NCBI RefSeq assembly: GCF_016758255.1
Contig: NZ_QYAD01000001.1
Location: forward strand, 124,001 to 188,000
DNA: 64,000 bases
Source: Leucobacter chromiireducens subsp. chromiireducens
Lineage (GTDB): Bacteria > Actinomycetota > Actinomycetes > Actinomycetales > Microbacteriaceae
Reading direction: 5' to 3'
Position numbers and translations under genes: made by a program. The notes below the pieces were generated by a model, which had not been told where the DNA came from, searched no databases, and saw nothing but the letters and a program-made list of their open reading frames with translations. Shown here one piece after another: positions 26,470 to 36,309 of this stretch (its first letter is position 1; the number at the start of each line of letters is the position of its first letter).

Positions 26470-27402
26470 CTAACCGAGCAGCGCGCGGATCCGCTCAGCG
26501 ATCTCGGGGGAGTGCTCGTGGTGCAGGTAGTGATCGCCAGGAATGAGGACAACCTCGCCGTGGTCCACGGCGGCCGCCTGCTCCTCGTGCAGGGTCTGCC
26601 AGCCCGCGACCTCGCCGTCGTCGCCCTCCGCGATGAGGAGCAGCACGGGAAGCGCTCGGGGGAAGGTCGTGCCCGAGGCGGCGCTGAAGTTCGCTCCCGC
26701 GAGCTCCGCCTCGCTGAAAAGCGCATCGTTCGTGCCGTTGCGCAGGGTGAGGATCCGGCTCTGCTCGCGCTGCTCGTCCGTGTAGGACAGCCCCTCGAGC
26801 GGGTCCGGGCTGGCCGCATCAAGCTGACGAGTGAGACCGAGCACGCTCAGCGTGCGCATGAGGCCAACGGGCAGCTCCACAGCTGCGCCGGGCTGGTCAG
26901 GCACGCTGCTGTCGATCCCCACGAACGCGGTGACCTCATCGGGGAAGCGGTTCGCGTACTCCAGCGAGTACACGCCGGAAATCGAGTGGGCAACCAGGGC
27001 GTAGCGGTCGATCCCGAGCTGGGTGAGCGCCGCGTGCACTTCTTCAACGTAGGCCTCGCTCGTGCGCGGCACGTCCGTGTCATCGCTCAGGCCGGAGCCA
27101 AACGGCTCGACGACCACGACGCGGAAGTCGTGCTCGAGCTCCGCGACGAGCGGCGCAAAGTCGATCCCGGGCGCCGCGGTGCCAAAACCGGGGAGCAACA
27201 CGAGTGTCTCCTCGCCCGAGCCGCTCACCACAACGTTCAGTGCGCGGCCGTCGACCTCCACGCGCTCCCCGTACGGCACGAGGCGTGCAGCCTCGTTCGC
27301 ACTCGCGACAGCGTTTCCGATGGCCGTGCCGCCGAGCGTCAGCACGATGGCGCTGACGAGCACGAGCAGGGTACGGAGGATGATCTTGCGGGCGGTGCGC
27401 AC
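26470..27402 (-). CDS. Exported or membrane-anchored alpha/beta hydrolase
   Basis: The 310-residue product has an N-terminal signal/anchor (ARKIILRTLLVLVSAIVLTLGGTAIG), then an alpha/beta-hydrolase fold with VLLPGFGTAAPG (oxyanion region), VEPFGSGLSD, the nucleophile elbow AHSISG, an acid around AEGDDGE and a terminal HYLHHEHS histidine. Substrate unknown; it may be an esterase or peptidase-like enzyme acting outside the membrane. GTG start preceded by GGAG; the longer open frame lacks a plausible binding site. The 181-base gap to the aminotransferase gene has no feature I can name. Confidence 0.75.
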   Translation of the reverse strand: MRTARKIILRTLLVLVSAIVLTLGGTAIGNAVASANEAARLVPYGERVEVDGRALNVVVSGSGEETLVLLPGFGTAAPGIDFAPLVAELEHDFRVVVVEPFGSGLSDDTDVPRTSEAYVEEVHAALTQLGIDRYALVAHSISGVYSLEYANRFPDEVTAFVGIDSSVPDQPGAAVELPVGLMRTLSVLGLTRQLDAASPDPLEGLSYTDEQREQSRILTLRNGTNDALFSEAELAGANFSAASGTTFPRALPVLLLIAEGDDGEVAGWQTLHEEQAAAVDHGEVVLIPGDHYLHHEHSPEIAERIRALLG

Positions 27403-27583
27403 GGGAGCTCCAAGCGATGGTGGGTGAGTTTGAAGCCCCGCGTGTGGCGGGGATGATTCCAGTCTCGCGGGCGCGCAGGAACCCCAACAGTGAAGCCGTG
27501 TCACGAAACGGAGTGACGAATGTCACTTCCGGCACCCCTGGCGTATCCCGCTCCAGAGATACCCGATCGATACACTGGCACCC

Positions 27584-28696
27584 ATGAGCGACAACGCCCA
27601 GCCGCCGGTCCGGTTCCGCGCCGATGTGCTCGCAGTCCCCGCCTATCGGCAGGGGGCCGCGCCCACGAAGCCCGGGTTCAAGCTGTCGAGCAACGAGAAT
27701 CCTTTCCCCCCGCTCCCCGGGATCGCTGAGGCGATGGCCTCCCGCGGAGACGTGAACCGCTACGCCGCCGCGGGGATGCCCGAACTGCGCGCCGAGATTG
27801 GCGCTGAGTTCGGCGTCGGTGCTGAGCACGTGCACCTGGCAGCCGGGTCCGTCGCGATCCTCTTCCAGCTCGTGCACGCCGCTGCCGCTGCCGGCGACTC
27901 CTACCTCTACGCCTGGCCGAGCTTCGAGGCGTATCCCTCGCTCGGCCTGGCCTCGGGTGCTGAGCCCATTGGCGTGCCCCTCACCGCGAGCGCCGAACAC
28001 GACCTCGATGCGATGGCCGAAGCCATCACCGAAGGCACCCGTGTGATCCTGCTGTGCAGCCCGAACAACCCCACAGGGCCGGCGCTGCGCCGCGCAGACT
28101 TCGAACGCTTCATGGCACGCGTGCCCGCCGACACCCTCGTAGTGCTCGACGAGGCCTACCGTGAGTTCGTTACCGACCCGGAGGCCGTCCGCGGCGAGGA
28201 CGTGCTCGCGCAGCACCCCAACCTCGTGGTGTTGCGCACGTTCTCGAAGGCCTACGGGCTTGCGGGGCTGCGCATCGGCTACGGCGTGGGCGATCCCGCC
28301 ATCTTCCGTGCGGCAGCGAGCGTTGCGATCCCGCTCTCCGTGACCGGAATTGCGGAGAGCGCCGCACGCGCCTCCCTTACTCCCGAGGCTCGCGCTGAGC
28401 TCGCCGAGCGCGTCGCCGTGCTCGTGGAGCGTCGCGACCGGCTCGCGGCCGCGCTGCGCGAACTCGGCATCGCCGTGCCCGATGCGCAGGGCAACTACAT
28501 CTGGATCCCGGAGACGAGTGCCGGCGGGGGAGTTCCCGACGCGCTCGCGCTCGCCGCAGACTTTGCGGAGGCCGGCACTCTCGTGCGCCCATTCGCGGGC
28601 CGCGGTGTGCGGATCTCCGTCGGCGAGGAGGAGAGCCTTCCCGTCGTTATCGACCTGGTGCGAGCACACCTCGCACGGCAAGGAGGAGACGCGTGA
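27584..28696 (+). CDS. Class I/II aminotransferase, histidinol-phosphate/aromatic type
   Basis: This PLP enzyme belongs to the HisC/Pat group: KLSSNENPFPP at the N-terminus, CSPNNPTGP, VVLDEAYREF, the PLP lysine in TFSKAYGLAGLRIGYG (about K222) and RPFAGRGVRISVG near the end. The 370-residue length is normal. Members convert histidinol phosphate or act on aromatic amino acids. No his genes are adjacent, so an aromatic aminotransferase role is as likely as HisC. Its stop overlaps the GTG of the E1-alpha gene by 4 bases. Confidence 0.85.
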   Translation: MSDNAQPPVRFRADVLAVPAYRQGAAPTKPGFKLSSNENPFPPLPGIAEAMASRGDVNRYAAAGMPELRAEIGAEFGVGAEHVHLAAGSVAILFQLVHAAAAAGDSYLYAWPSFEAYPSLGLASGAEPIGVPLTASAEHDLDAMAEAITEGTRVILLCSPNNPTGPALRRADFERFMARVPADTLVVLDEAYREFVTDPEAVRGEDVLAQHPNLVVLRTFSKAYGLAGLRIGYGVGDPAIFRAAASVAIPLSVTGIAESAARASLTPEARAELAERVAVLVERRDRLAAALRELGIAVPDAQGNYIWIPETSAGGGVPDALALAADFAEAGTLVRPFAGRGVRISVGEEESLPVVIDLVRAHLARQGGDA

Positions 28697-29877
28697 CTGA
28701 CACCGTACTCACCATGAATCACCAGGACCCGGAGCCCATTCGCTTCCTCGACGATGCGGGGAACTATGCCCCGTCGGCGACGGCCGCCGAGTACGCGGCG
28801 GAGCTCGAGGGTGTGGGCGTCGCAGAATTCCAGCAGTGGTACCGCGACATGGTCTCCACGCGCGCCTTTGACATCGAGTGCACGCACCTCCAGCGGCAGG
28901 GCCAGCTCGCACTGTGGGTGCCGAGCATCGGCCAGGAGGGCTGCCAGGCCGGGATCGGCCGCGCCGCCGAGCCGCAGGACCACATCTTCCCCGCGTACCG
29001 CGAGCACACGATCGCGCACATCCGCGGGGTGTCTCGCGTGGATCTCGCCGCGCAGTTCCGCGGCCTCACGCACGGCGGCTGGGACGTGACCGACCCCGCG
29101 CACGGCAACTTCCACCTGTACAGCCTCGTGCTGGGCACCCAGACGCAGCACGCCACGGGCTACGCGCTCGGCCAGGTGCTCGACGCGAAGCGGGCCGCCG
29201 GCAACACCGCGCTCGACGCGGGCGAGGCGGGCACCGCGACTGGCGAAGCGACGCTCGTGTTCTACGGCGATGGCACCACGAGCCAGGGCGACGCGAACGA
29301 GTCGATGATCTTCGCCGCGAGCTACCAGACACCCGAGGTGTTTGTCGTGCAGAACAACCGCTGGGCCATTTCGGTGCCCGTGGCACGGCAGTCGCGCACG
29401 CCGCTCTACCGCCGCGCGCTCGGCTTCGGCATCCGCGCCGTGCAGATCGACGGCAACGACCCGCTCGCCGCGTATGCGGTGGCACGCCGCTTCCTGCGCC
29501 TGGCGCGCTCGGGCGAGGGCCCCGGCTACATCGAGGCACTGACCTACCGGATCGGCGCGCACACGACGAGCGACGATCCCACGCGCTACCGCGAGGAGGA
29601 AGAGCTCGCCCGGTGGGAGGAACGCGATCCCGTTGCGCGCCTCGAGACGCACCTGCGCGCGCTCGGCGTGGGAGACGACTTCTTCGCGGAGGTGCGCGAG
29701 ACCGCGGACCGCGAGGCGAAGATCGCGCGCGACGCGATTCTGCAGCTGCCCACGCCGACCGCTGATTCGATGTTTGCGCACGTCTACTCGGAGGAGCACC
29801 CGCGCATCGAGGAACAGCGGGCATGGCTTGCCCGCTACGAGGCCTCGTTCGAGAACCAGGAGGGGGTGGGCGCATGA
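28693..29877 (+). CDS. 2-oxo acid dehydrogenase E1 component, alpha subunit
   Basis: E1-alpha and beta decarboxylate 2-oxo acids with thiamine diphosphate and pass the acyl group to E2 lipoyl. The 394-residue protein has the ThDP/Mg motif GDGTTSQGD (from about residue 192) ending in VVQNNRWAISVP, FPAYREH, and the phosphorylation-loop-like YRIGAHTTSDDPTRYR. It resembles PdhA/BkdA; pyruvate versus branched-chain 2-oxo acid cannot be decided by reading. GTG start with AAGGAGGAG. E1-beta begins inside its end (4-base overlap). Confidence 0.9.
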   Translation: MTDTVLTMNHQDPEPIRFLDDAGNYAPSATAAEYAAELEGVGVAEFQQWYRDMVSTRAFDIECTHLQRQGQLALWVPSIGQEGCQAGIGRAAEPQDHIFPAYREHTIAHIRGVSRVDLAAQFRGLTHGGWDVTDPAHGNFHLYSLVLGTQTQHATGYALGQVLDAKRAAGNTALDAGEAGTATGEATLVFYGDGTTSQGDANESMIFAASYQTPEVFVVQNNRWAISVPVARQSRTPLYRRALGFGIRAVQIDGNDPLAAYAVARRFLRLARSGEGPGYIEALTYRIGAHTTSDDPTRYREEEELARWEERDPVARLETHLRALGVGDDFFAEVRETADREAKIARDAILQLPTPTADSMFAHVYSEEHPRIEEQRAWLARYEASFENQEGVGA

Positions 29878-30905
29878 GCACCGACACCACGAACACCGCG
29901 GCTGAGAGCCCCGTGCAGACGCTGAGCGAGCGGAGCACGCTGCCCATCGCCCGTGCCATCAACGAGGGCCTGCGCGCCGCGATGGCCGCAGACGAGAGCG
30001 TCATCCTGATGGGCGAGGATATCGGCCCGCTCGGCGGCGTCTTCCGCGTCACGGACAAGCTGCAGGCTGATTTCGGCTCCGCCCGCGTGCTCGACACCCC
30101 GCTCGCGGAGGCCGGCATCGTCGGCAGCGCGATCGGACTCGCGATGCGTGGCTACCGCCCCGTCGTCGAGATCCAGTTTGACGGCTTCATCTTCCCCGCG
30201 TTCAACCAGATTGTCACGCAGCTCGCGAAGCTCACCAACCGCCACGACGGCGCGATCTCGATGCCCGTGGTGATCCGCGTGCCCTATGGCGGGCACATCG
30301 GCGCTGTCGAGCACCACCAGGAGAGCCCCGAGGCGTACTTCGCCCACACCCCCGGTCTTCGCGTGGTGGCGCCGTCCACCGCGAACGACGCGTACTGGAT
30401 GATCCAGCAGGCGATCCAGTCTCCCGACCCTGTGCTCTTCTTCGAGCCGAAGGCGAAGTACTGGCAGAAGGGCGAGGTTGATCCCGCCGCGCCGGCCGCC
30501 GCGCTGCACCAGAGCCGGGTGGCTCGCGCGGGCACCGACTGCACCCTTGTCGGTCACGGCGCGATGGTCACGACGCTGCTGCAGGCCGCCGAGATCGCCG
30601 ATGCTGAGGGCACGAGCCTCGAGGTGATCGACCTGCGCAGCATCTCGCCCATCGACTACGCCCCGCTGGTCGCGTCCGTGCGCAAGACGGGTCGCCTTGT
30701 CGTCGCCCAGGAGGCGCAGGGCGGCGCGAGCGTGGGCAGCGAGATCGCCGCACACGTCTCAGAGCACGCGTTCACGGCGCTGCAGGCACCAGTTCTGCGT
30801 GTGTCTGGGTACGATGTTCCCTTCCCCCCGGCCCACCTTGAAGGCCTCTACCTCCCGGACGCGGATCGCGTGCTCGAGGCGGTCGACCGGGCCATGCACT
30901 ACTAA
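29874..30905 (+). CDS. 2-oxo acid dehydrogenase E1 component, beta subunit
   Basis: The 343-residue product contains MGEDIGPLGGVFRVT, DTPLAEAGIVGSAIGLAMRG, EIQFDGFIFPAFNQI, VRVPYGGHIGAVEHHQESPEAYFAH and the C-terminal transketolase domain (VIDLRSISPIDY), all typical of E1-beta. ATG preceded by AGGAGG and overlapping the E1-alpha stop; the open frame extends 17 codons upstream inside E1-alpha. It pairs with E1-alpha as an alpha2beta2 tetramer. Confidence 0.93.
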   Translation: MSTDTTNTAAESPVQTLSERSTLPIARAINEGLRAAMAADESVILMGEDIGPLGGVFRVTDKLQADFGSARVLDTPLAEAGIVGSAIGLAMRGYRPVVEIQFDGFIFPAFNQIVTQLAKLTNRHDGAISMPVVIRVPYGGHIGAVEHHQESPEAYFAHTPGLRVVAPSTANDAYWMIQQAIQSPDPVLFFEPKAKYWQKGEVDPAAPAAALHQSRVARAGTDCTLVGHGAMVTTLLQAAEIADAEGTSLEVIDLRSISPIDYAPLVASVRKTGRLVVAQEAQGGASVGSEIAAHVSEHAFTALQAPVLRVSGYDVPFPPAHLEGLYLPDADRVLEAVDRAMHY

Positions 30906-30923
30906 CCCCTCGGAGGATTCGCT

Positions 30924-32273
30924 ATGAGTGAGATGTCCTTTCCCCTGCCGGACGTTGGCGAGGGGCTGACCGAGGCCGAGATCGTCACCTGGAAGGTGGC
31001 GCCCGGCGACTCGGTTGAGCTCAACCAGGTGATCTGCGAGATCGAGACCGCGAAGTCGATCGTCGAGCTGCCCTCGCCGTTCGTCGGCACGGTCACCGAG
31101 CTGCTCGCACAGCCGGGGCAGACGGTGCCGGTGGGCGACCCAATCATGCGCGTTTCGACCGGTGGCGACGCCGTAGATGACGCGGGATCGGGATCCGCGA
31201 ACGCTGGCGCCACTTCGGCGAGCGCCGACGAGGCACGTGACATCGTCGCCGACGCCGCGGCAAGCGTGGAGCACGAGGACGCCGGCGGCGCGGTACTCGT
31301 CGGCTACGGCACCGCCGGGGCCGCGAAGTCCCGTCGTCGTCGTGGCGGTGAGCCGCTGCTCCCCACGCCCGGTGCCGTGCCCGCCGCGGTCGCCGCTGCT
31401 GGCACGGCGCCGGGCGCGGTGCTCGCGAAGCCGCCGATCAGGAAGCTCGCGAAGGATCTGGGTGTCACGCTCGCCGAGGTGAGCGGCACCGGCCCCGCCG
31501 GCGAGGTGCTGCGCTCGGACGTCGAGCGGCACGCGGGGCAGGCGCGCCTCTTCCGCAACCTCGAGACCCCCGAGCCGGCGGAGGAGCGCGAGGAGCGCAT
31601 CCCGCTGAAGGGCATGCGCAAGCAGATCGCGAAGGCGATGGTGACGAGCGCGTTCGAGGCGCCGCACGTGAGCGTGTTCACCGACGTCGATGCAACGCGC
31701 ACGATGGAGTTCGTGAAGCGCCTGAAGACCTCGTCTGGCTTCGCGGGCGTGAAGGTGTCGCCGCTGCTGATCTTCGCAAAGGCGATGCTGTGGGCGATCC
31801 GCCGGAACCCGGAGATCAACTCGACCTTCACGGAGACCGAGATCATCCGTCGCAACTTCGTGAACCTGGGCATTGCTGCAGCCACGCCGCGCGGCCTCGT
31901 CGTGCCGAACATCAAGGATGCGCAGGATCTCAGTCTGCTCGACCTCGCGAAGGCGATCGAGCAGCTGACTCTCACCGCGCGTGAGGGTCGCACGACACCC
32001 GCCGACATGGCCGAGGGCACGATTACCATCACGAACATTGGCGTGTTCGGCATGGACTTCGGCACCCCGATCCTGAACCCGGGTGAGTGCGCCATCCTCG
32101 CGATGGGCACGATCCGTGAGAAGCCGTGGGTGGTTGACGGCGAGGTGCGGCCCCGCATGGTCACCACCGTGGGCGGCTCGTTCGATCACCGCATCGTCGA
32201 TGGCGATGTGATCTCGCGCTTTGTTGCCGATGTTGCGTCGGTGCTCGAGGAGCCCGCGCTGCTGCTCGACTAA
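30924..32273 (+). CDS. Dihydrolipoamide acyltransferase (E2) of 2-oxo acid dehydrogenase complex
   Basis: The 449-residue E2 has one N-terminal lipoyl domain (lysine about K44 in [14 protein letters not shown]), an Ala/Gly-rich linker, a peripheral-subunit-binding domain ([13 protein letters not shown]...[11 protein letters not shown]) and a catalytic domain ending with H422-R-I-V-D-G, the HxxxDG active site. ATG with CGGAGGA upstream. It closes the E1alpha-E1beta-E2 unit; no E3 follows, so dihydrolipoamide dehydrogenase must be shared from elsewhere. The lipoate ligase at 60.5 kb can lipoylate it. Confidence 0.95.
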   Translation: MSEMSFPLPDVGEGLTEAEIVTWKVAPGDSVELNQVICEIETAKSIVELPSPFVGTVTELLAQPGQTVPVGDPIMRVSTGGDAVDDAGSGSANAGATSASADEARDIVADAAASVEHEDAGGAVLVGYGTAGAAKSRRRRGGEPLLPTPGAVPAAVAAAGTAPGAVLAKPPIRKLAKDLGVTLAEVSGTGPAGEVLRSDVERHAGQARLFRNLETPEPAEEREERIPLKGMRKQIAKAMVTSAFEAPHVSVFTDVDATRTMEFVKRLKTSSGFAGVKVSPLLIFAKAMLWAIRRNPEINSTFTETEIIRRNFVNLGIAAATPRGLVVPNIKDAQDLSLLDLAKAIEQLTLTAREGRTTPADMAEGTITITNIGVFGMDFGTPILNPGECAILAMGTIREKPWVVDGEVRPRMVTTVGGSFDHRIVDGDVISRFVADVASVLEEPALLLD

Positions 32274-32307
32274 CGCAGGACGGCGACCCGCTCTCCGCGC
32301 AAGGCGA

Positions 32308-32363
32308 CGACGGGGCGAGTGCGACCGAGTTCCACGAGGAACCTGATTGCACTCGCCCCGTCG
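32308..32363. terminator. Terminator between E2 and CDF transporter genes
   Basis: CGACGGGGCGAGTGC and its exact complement form a 15-bp stem separated by 26 bases, between convergent genes. Confidence 0.7.
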
Positions 32364-32384
32364 CTGTCTGCGGGTGTCGCGCCG

Positions 32385-33410
32385 CTACGGGTGCTGGTCA
32401 TCCTCGCCGTGGGAGACCGGCTCGAGCTGCAGTGTGACGTGCTCCGTGTCGAAGTGCTCGTGGAGGCACGCCCGCAGCTCATCGAGGATGGCGTGGTAGC
32501 CGCGCTCGCTCCAGGCGGAGTCGGAGACGGTCACGTGCGCGGAGAACGCGGGCACGCCCGAGGTGATGGTCCACGCATGCACATCGTGTACCTCGGAGAC
32601 GCCGGGCACGGCGAGCATGTGTTCGCGGGCCTCATCGACGTCGATGTTCTTCGGGGAAGCCTCGAGCAGCACGTTGACCACCTCGCGCAGCAGGCTGATC
32701 GCGCGCGGAATGATGAGCACGGCGATGAGAATCGAGGCGATCGGGTCGATCATCTCCCAACCGGTCAGCATGATCACAATCGCCGCGATCACCACGGCCA
32801 CAGAGCCGAGCAGATCACCGAGCACCTCGAGGTACGCCCCGCGCACGTTGAGGCTCTCCTTCTGGCCCGACTGCAACACGAGCAGGGAGACGAGGTTGGC
32901 GACGCCACCGATCACGGCGGCGATCAGCATCGGGGTCGACTGAATCTCAACCTCGGAGCCGAAGCGGGAGATCGCCTGCACAAAGATGACCACCGCGATG
33001 ACGCCGAGCACGATGCCGTTCACGAGGGCCGCGAGGACCTCGACGCGCAGATACCCGAAGGTGCGCTTTGAGGTGGCGGGGAGCGTGGCAATCAGGCTGG
33101 CAATCAGCGCGATCGCCACGCCGGTCGCATCGGTGAGCATGTGCCCGGCATCCGCGAGCAGCGCGAGCGAGTTCGAGATGAACGCGCCGATGAGCTGGAT
33201 GAAGAACACGCTCAGTGTGATCGAGAGGGCGATGATGAGTCGCTTGCGGTGCTTTCCGGTGGCGGTTGTCGCGCCCTGCAGCCCGTGGTCGTGGCTGTGG
33301 CCGCCGCCCCCGCCCCCGTCTGCCTGTTCGGGGCGCTCGGGATGCCCCGCGCTGAAGTCGGCGTCGCAGTCGGGAACGCGTGCCTGCTCATCGCTCATGG
33401 TGGTGACCAT
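32385..33410 (-). CDS. Cation diffusion facilitator (zinc/cobalt efflux, ZitB/CzcD-like)
   Basis: CDF proteins export Zn2+ or similar ions by proton antiport. The 341-residue product has a metal-ligand-rich N-terminus (GGGGGGHSHDHG), six membrane helices with LLADAGHMLTDATG (HxxxD in TM2) and GDLLGSVAVVIAA (TM5), and a C-terminal cytoplasmic domain (SEVHDVHAWTITSG). ATG MVTTMSDEQ is preceded by GGAGAG; the second ATG four codons on is an alternative. It lies beside the copper ATPase but is not obviously in its operon. Confidence 0.93.
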   Translation of the reverse strand: MVTTMSDEQARVPDCDADFSAGHPERPEQADGGGGGGHSHDHGLQGATTATGKHRKRLIIALSITLSVFFIQLIGAFISNSLALLADAGHMLTDATGVAIALIASLIATLPATSKRTFGYLRVEVLAALVNGIVLGVIAVVIFVQAISRFGSEVEIQSTPMLIAAVIGGVANLVSLLVLQSGQKESLNVRGAYLEVLGDLLGSVAVVIAAIVIMLTGWEMIDPIASILIAVLIIPRAISLLREVVNVLLEASPKNIDVDEAREHMLAVPGVSEVHDVHAWTITSGVPAFSAHVTVSDSAWSERGYHAILDELRACLHEHFDTEHVTLQLEPVSHGEDDQHP

Positions 33411-33521
33411 ATCAATCTCTCCTCGCTCGTGCCCCTGCGGAGGGGCCTCTGTCCGGGTCTTGGGTGGTGATGGGGGCGGGGCCGCGCGCGGGCGAGCCAC
33501 CCCCAGCGCCGGGTCGGGCTC

Positions 33522-35774
33522 CTAGCGGGCCACGCTGCGGAAGCGGCGCAGGCGGAGGCTGTTGCCCACCACGAACACGCTCGAGAACGCCATCGCGGCG
33601 CCCGCAATCATCGGGTTCAGCAAGCCGAGGGCGGCGAGCGGGATCGCTGCCACGTTGTACGCGAACGCCCAGAACAGATTGCCCTTGATGGTGCTGAGCG
33701 TGCGACGCGAGAGCCGGATCGCGTCGGCCGCGCTGCGGAGGTCGCCGCGCACCAGGGTGATATCGGCAGCCTCAATCGCCGCATCGGTGCCGGTTCCCAT
33801 GGCGAGGCCGAGATCAGCCTGCGCGAGTGCCGCCGCGTCGTTCACGCCGTCGCCCACCATGGCCACCACGCGGCCCGCTGCCTGGAGTCGCTGCACCACC
33901 TCGACCTTGTCGCCGGGCAGCACCTCGGCGTGCACTTCGGTGATGCCCACGCTCGCTGCCACCTGTTCGGCGACGGTGCGGTTGTCTCCGGTCAGAAGGA
34001 TCGGCGTGAGGCCCAGCTTCGTGAGCTCGCGAATCGCCTCGGCGCTCGTGGGCTTCACGGTGTCGGCCACGGCGACCACGCCGCGTGCCGCGCCGTCCCA
34101 GGCGGCAAACACGACCGTGTGGCCGGTGCCCTCGAGGCGGTCGCGCTCGGTAAGCAGCTCGGGCCCGGGAGCTACGCCCCAGTCGGCGAGCAGGGCCGCA
34201 CGGCCCACGATCACCGGGGTGTCGTCGACGGCGCCGGTGACGCCGTGGCCGGCGGTGTTGCGGAAGTCGCTCACCTCGGGAAGTTCACCCAGCTCGGCGG
34301 CTGCGCCCCGCGCAATGGCCTGCGCGATGGGGTGCTCGGAGGCCGCTTCGACGGCGCCCACTCGGCGCAGCAGATCGGCGTGCTCGGTGCCGGGGGCGGC
34401 CACGACCTCGGCGAGCGACATGCGCCCGCTCGTCACGGTGCCGGTCTTGTCGAGCAGGATCGTGTCGACGCGGCGGGTCGATTCGAGGATCTCCGGTCCC
34501 TTGATCAGGATCCCGAGCTGCGCGCCGCGGCCGGTCCCCACGAGCAGCGCGGTGGGGGTTGCGAGCCCGAGGGCGCAGGGGCAGGCGATGATGAGTACGG
34601 CGACGGCGGCGGTGAATGCGCTCGCCGCCCCGTGTCCGAGGGCCAGCCAGGTGATGAGTGTCGCGATCGCGATGACAATGACGATCGGCACGAAGATGCC
34701 GGAGACCCGGTCGGCGAGGCGCTGCACTTCTGCCTTGCCCGACTGCGCGTCCTCCACCATCTGCGCCATCTGTGCGAGCTGGGTATCGGCGCCCACGCGG
34801 GTGGCGCGCACCACGATGCGGCCGCTCGTGGAGACCGTGCCGCCGGTCACCGGGTCGCCCGAGGTGGCCTCCACGGGGACCGACTCGCCGGTGAGGAGGG
34901 AGGCGTCAATGGCGGTCGCGCCCTCGACGATCACGCCGTCGGTTGCGAGCTTCTCGCCCGGGCGCACAACGAAGTGGTCGCCCACGCGCAGTTCCTCGAC
35001 CGGGATCCGGGTTTCGGCGCCATCGCGCAGCACGGCGACGTCCTTCGCGCCGAGCTCGAGCAGCGCACGCAGCGCTGATCCCGCCTGGCGCTTGGAGCGC
35101 TTCTCGAAGTACCGGCCCGCGAGCAGGAACATGGTGACGCCGGCGGCAACTTCGAGGTAGATGTTGTTTGCCCCATCGTGGGGGCTGATGGTCAGCTCGA
35201 AGGCGTGCGTCATCCCCTTCTCGCCCGCGGTGCCGAAGAAGAGCGCGTAGAGCGACCAGAAGAAGGCAGCGAGCGTGCCGACGGACACGAGCGTGTCCAT
35301 GGTGGCGGCGCCGTGCTTCAGGTTGATCCAGGCCGCGCGGTGGAAGGGCCAGGCGGCCCACACGATCACGGGTGCGGTGAGGGTCAGCACGGCCCACTGC
35401 CAGTAGTCGAACTGGAGTGCCGGGATCATCGAGATGAGAATCACGGGGACCGAAAGCCAGATCGAGCCGATGAGGCGCTGGCGCAGGCTTGTCAGCTCGG
35501 GATCCTGGCTGTCTGCTCCAGCAGCGTTGTCCGGCTGTGCCGCGCCGGGGGCTGCGGGCGGCGGCGGAATCTCAGCGGTGTAGCCGGTCTTTTCGACCTC
35601 AGCGATGAGCAGCTGCGGGTCATACCCCTCGGGGGCATGCACGCGCGCTTTCTCGGTGGCGTAGTTGACCGTCGCCTCGATGCCGTCGAGGCGGTTGAGT
35701 TTGCGTTCGATGCGGTTTGCGCATGAGGCGCAGGTCATGCCGCCGATTTCGAGTTCGTAGCTGGTCGTGCTCAC
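33522..35774 (-). CDS. copA: Copper-translocating P-type ATPase
   Basis: P1B-1 ATPases export Cu+ from the cytoplasm. The 750-residue protein has one N-terminal heavy-metal domain (GGMTCASC, C15/C18), eight membrane segments, the metal-binding CPC at 398-400 (IIACPCALG), phosphorylation motif DKTGT at D442, HP motif SEHPIAQA and hinge [15 protein letters not shown] start with GGAAGGAG nine bases upstream. It lies downstream of copZ on the same strand; a 29-bp inverted repeat sits in the 218-base gap between them. Confidence 0.95.
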   Translation of the reverse strand: MSTTSYELEIGGMTCASCANRIERKLNRLDGIEATVNYATEKARVHAPEGYDPQLLIAEVEKTGYTAEIPPPPAAPGAAQPDNAAGADSQDPELTSLRQRLIGSIWLSVPVILISMIPALQFDYWQWAVLTLTAPVIVWAAWPFHRAAWINLKHGAATMDTLVSVGTLAAFFWSLYALFFGTAGEKGMTHAFELTISPHDGANNIYLEVAAGVTMFLLAGRYFEKRSKRQAGSALRALLELGAKDVAVLRDGAETRIPVEELRVGDHFVVRPGEKLATDGVIVEGATAIDASLLTGESVPVEATSGDPVTGGTVSTSGRIVVRATRVGADTQLAQMAQMVEDAQSGKAEVQRLADRVSGIFVPIVIVIAIATLITWLALGHGAASAFTAAVAVLIIACPCALGLATPTALLVGTGRGAQLGILIKGPEILESTRRVDTILLDKTGTVTSGRMSLAEVVAAPGTEHADLLRRVGAVEAASEHPIAQAIARGAAAELGELPEVSDFRNTAGHGVTGAVDDTPVIVGRAALLADWGVAPGPELLTERDRLEGTGHTVVFAAWDGAARGVVAVADTVKPTSAEAIRELTKLGLTPILLTGDNRTVAEQVAASVGITEVHAEVLPGDKVEVVQRLQAAGRVVAMVGDGVNDAAALAQADLGLAMGTGTDAAIEAADITLVRGDLRSAADAIRLSRRTLSTIKGNLFWAFAYNVAAIPLAALGLLNPMIAGAAMAFSSVFVVGNSLRLRRFRSVAR

Positions 35775-35841
35775 TGCCGACAGCTCCTTCCGTGCTGTGT
35801 TGCTGATCCTGCTGCCCGCTGGTGCCCGTCCCGCGCCCCCT

Positions 35842-35918
35842 CCCGGATTCGGGTCACTTTGTGCGGGTGTTGCCCGGAACCCCACTGCGACACCCGCACA
35901 AAGTGACCCGAATCCGGG
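35842..35918. repeat. 29-bp perfect inverted repeat between copZ and copA (repeat family copy 1)
   Basis: Left arm 35842-35870 and right arm 35890-35918 are perfectly complementary with a 19-base loop. The arm contains CGGGTCACTTTG and GGGTGT, also present in the copy at 62515-62581. The repeat lies 68 bases before the copA start. Confidence 0.9.
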
Positions 35919-35992
35919 GAACGGTGGGGCTTGGGGGCGGGCTGTGGGGCGGTGGGCCGTGCGAGGGAGTGTGGTGGGCGGGAGGGGGAGGG

Positions 35993-36211
35993 CTAGGCGC
36001 GCGTAGCGGCGTAGCCGGCCTCGGTGACGGCGGCGGTGATCGCGTCGTCGCTCACGGTGCCGTCGGTCTCAACACTCAGTGCGCCGGTCTTCGAGCTGAC
36101 CTCGACGCCGGTGACGCCGGAGATTGCTTCGACCTCTTCGCGCACGGACATCTCGCAGTGGCCGCAGGTCATGCCCGTGACGGTGAACTCGGCGGTGGTG
36201 CTGGTGCTCAT
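35993..36211 (-). CDS. copZ: Copper chaperone CopZ-like (heavy-metal-associated domain)
   Basis: The 72-residue product is a single ferredoxin-like HMA domain with the metal-binding GMTCGHC (C16/C19) and the usual length. It would bind Cu+ and deliver it to CopA. ATG with AAGGAG upstream. First gene of a likely copZ-copA unit, behind a CsoR-like operator. Confidence 0.93.
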   Translation of the reverse strand: MSTSTTAEFTVTGMTCGHCEMSVREEVEAISGVTGVEVSSKTGALSVETDGTVSDDAITAAVTEAGYAATRA

Positions 36212-36243
36212 GGGGAACTCCTTTTCGTTGGGGACACCCCGAG

Positions 36244-36263
36244 ACTATACCCCCCTAGGGTAT
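36244..36263 (-). promoter_or_regulatory. CsoR-like operator and -10 element of copZ
   Basis: ATACCCCCCTAGGGTAT (36247-36263) has 6-bp arms ATACCC/GGGTAT around 5 bases, resembling GC-core copper-repressor (CsoR) sites. The complementary strand has TATAGT at 36249-36244 overlapping its edge, a plausible -10. No csoR gene lies in the window. Confidence 0.6.
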
Positions 36264-36309
36264 CCCGCAAGCGAGATTATGGGCGAGTTCTCGCGCGGCG
36301 ATCGCGCCG

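Noticed and set aside
25464..26822. A 452-residue reading for the tyrosine phosphatase
   Set aside because: The N-terminal 290 residues overlap the holin-like gene in another frame and have no similarity; the internal ATG begins a complete phosphatase.
33562..35160. Open frames opposite copA and in the fumarase-like purB region (23630-25207)
   Set aside because: Shadows of strongly conserved genes; no start signals or domains.
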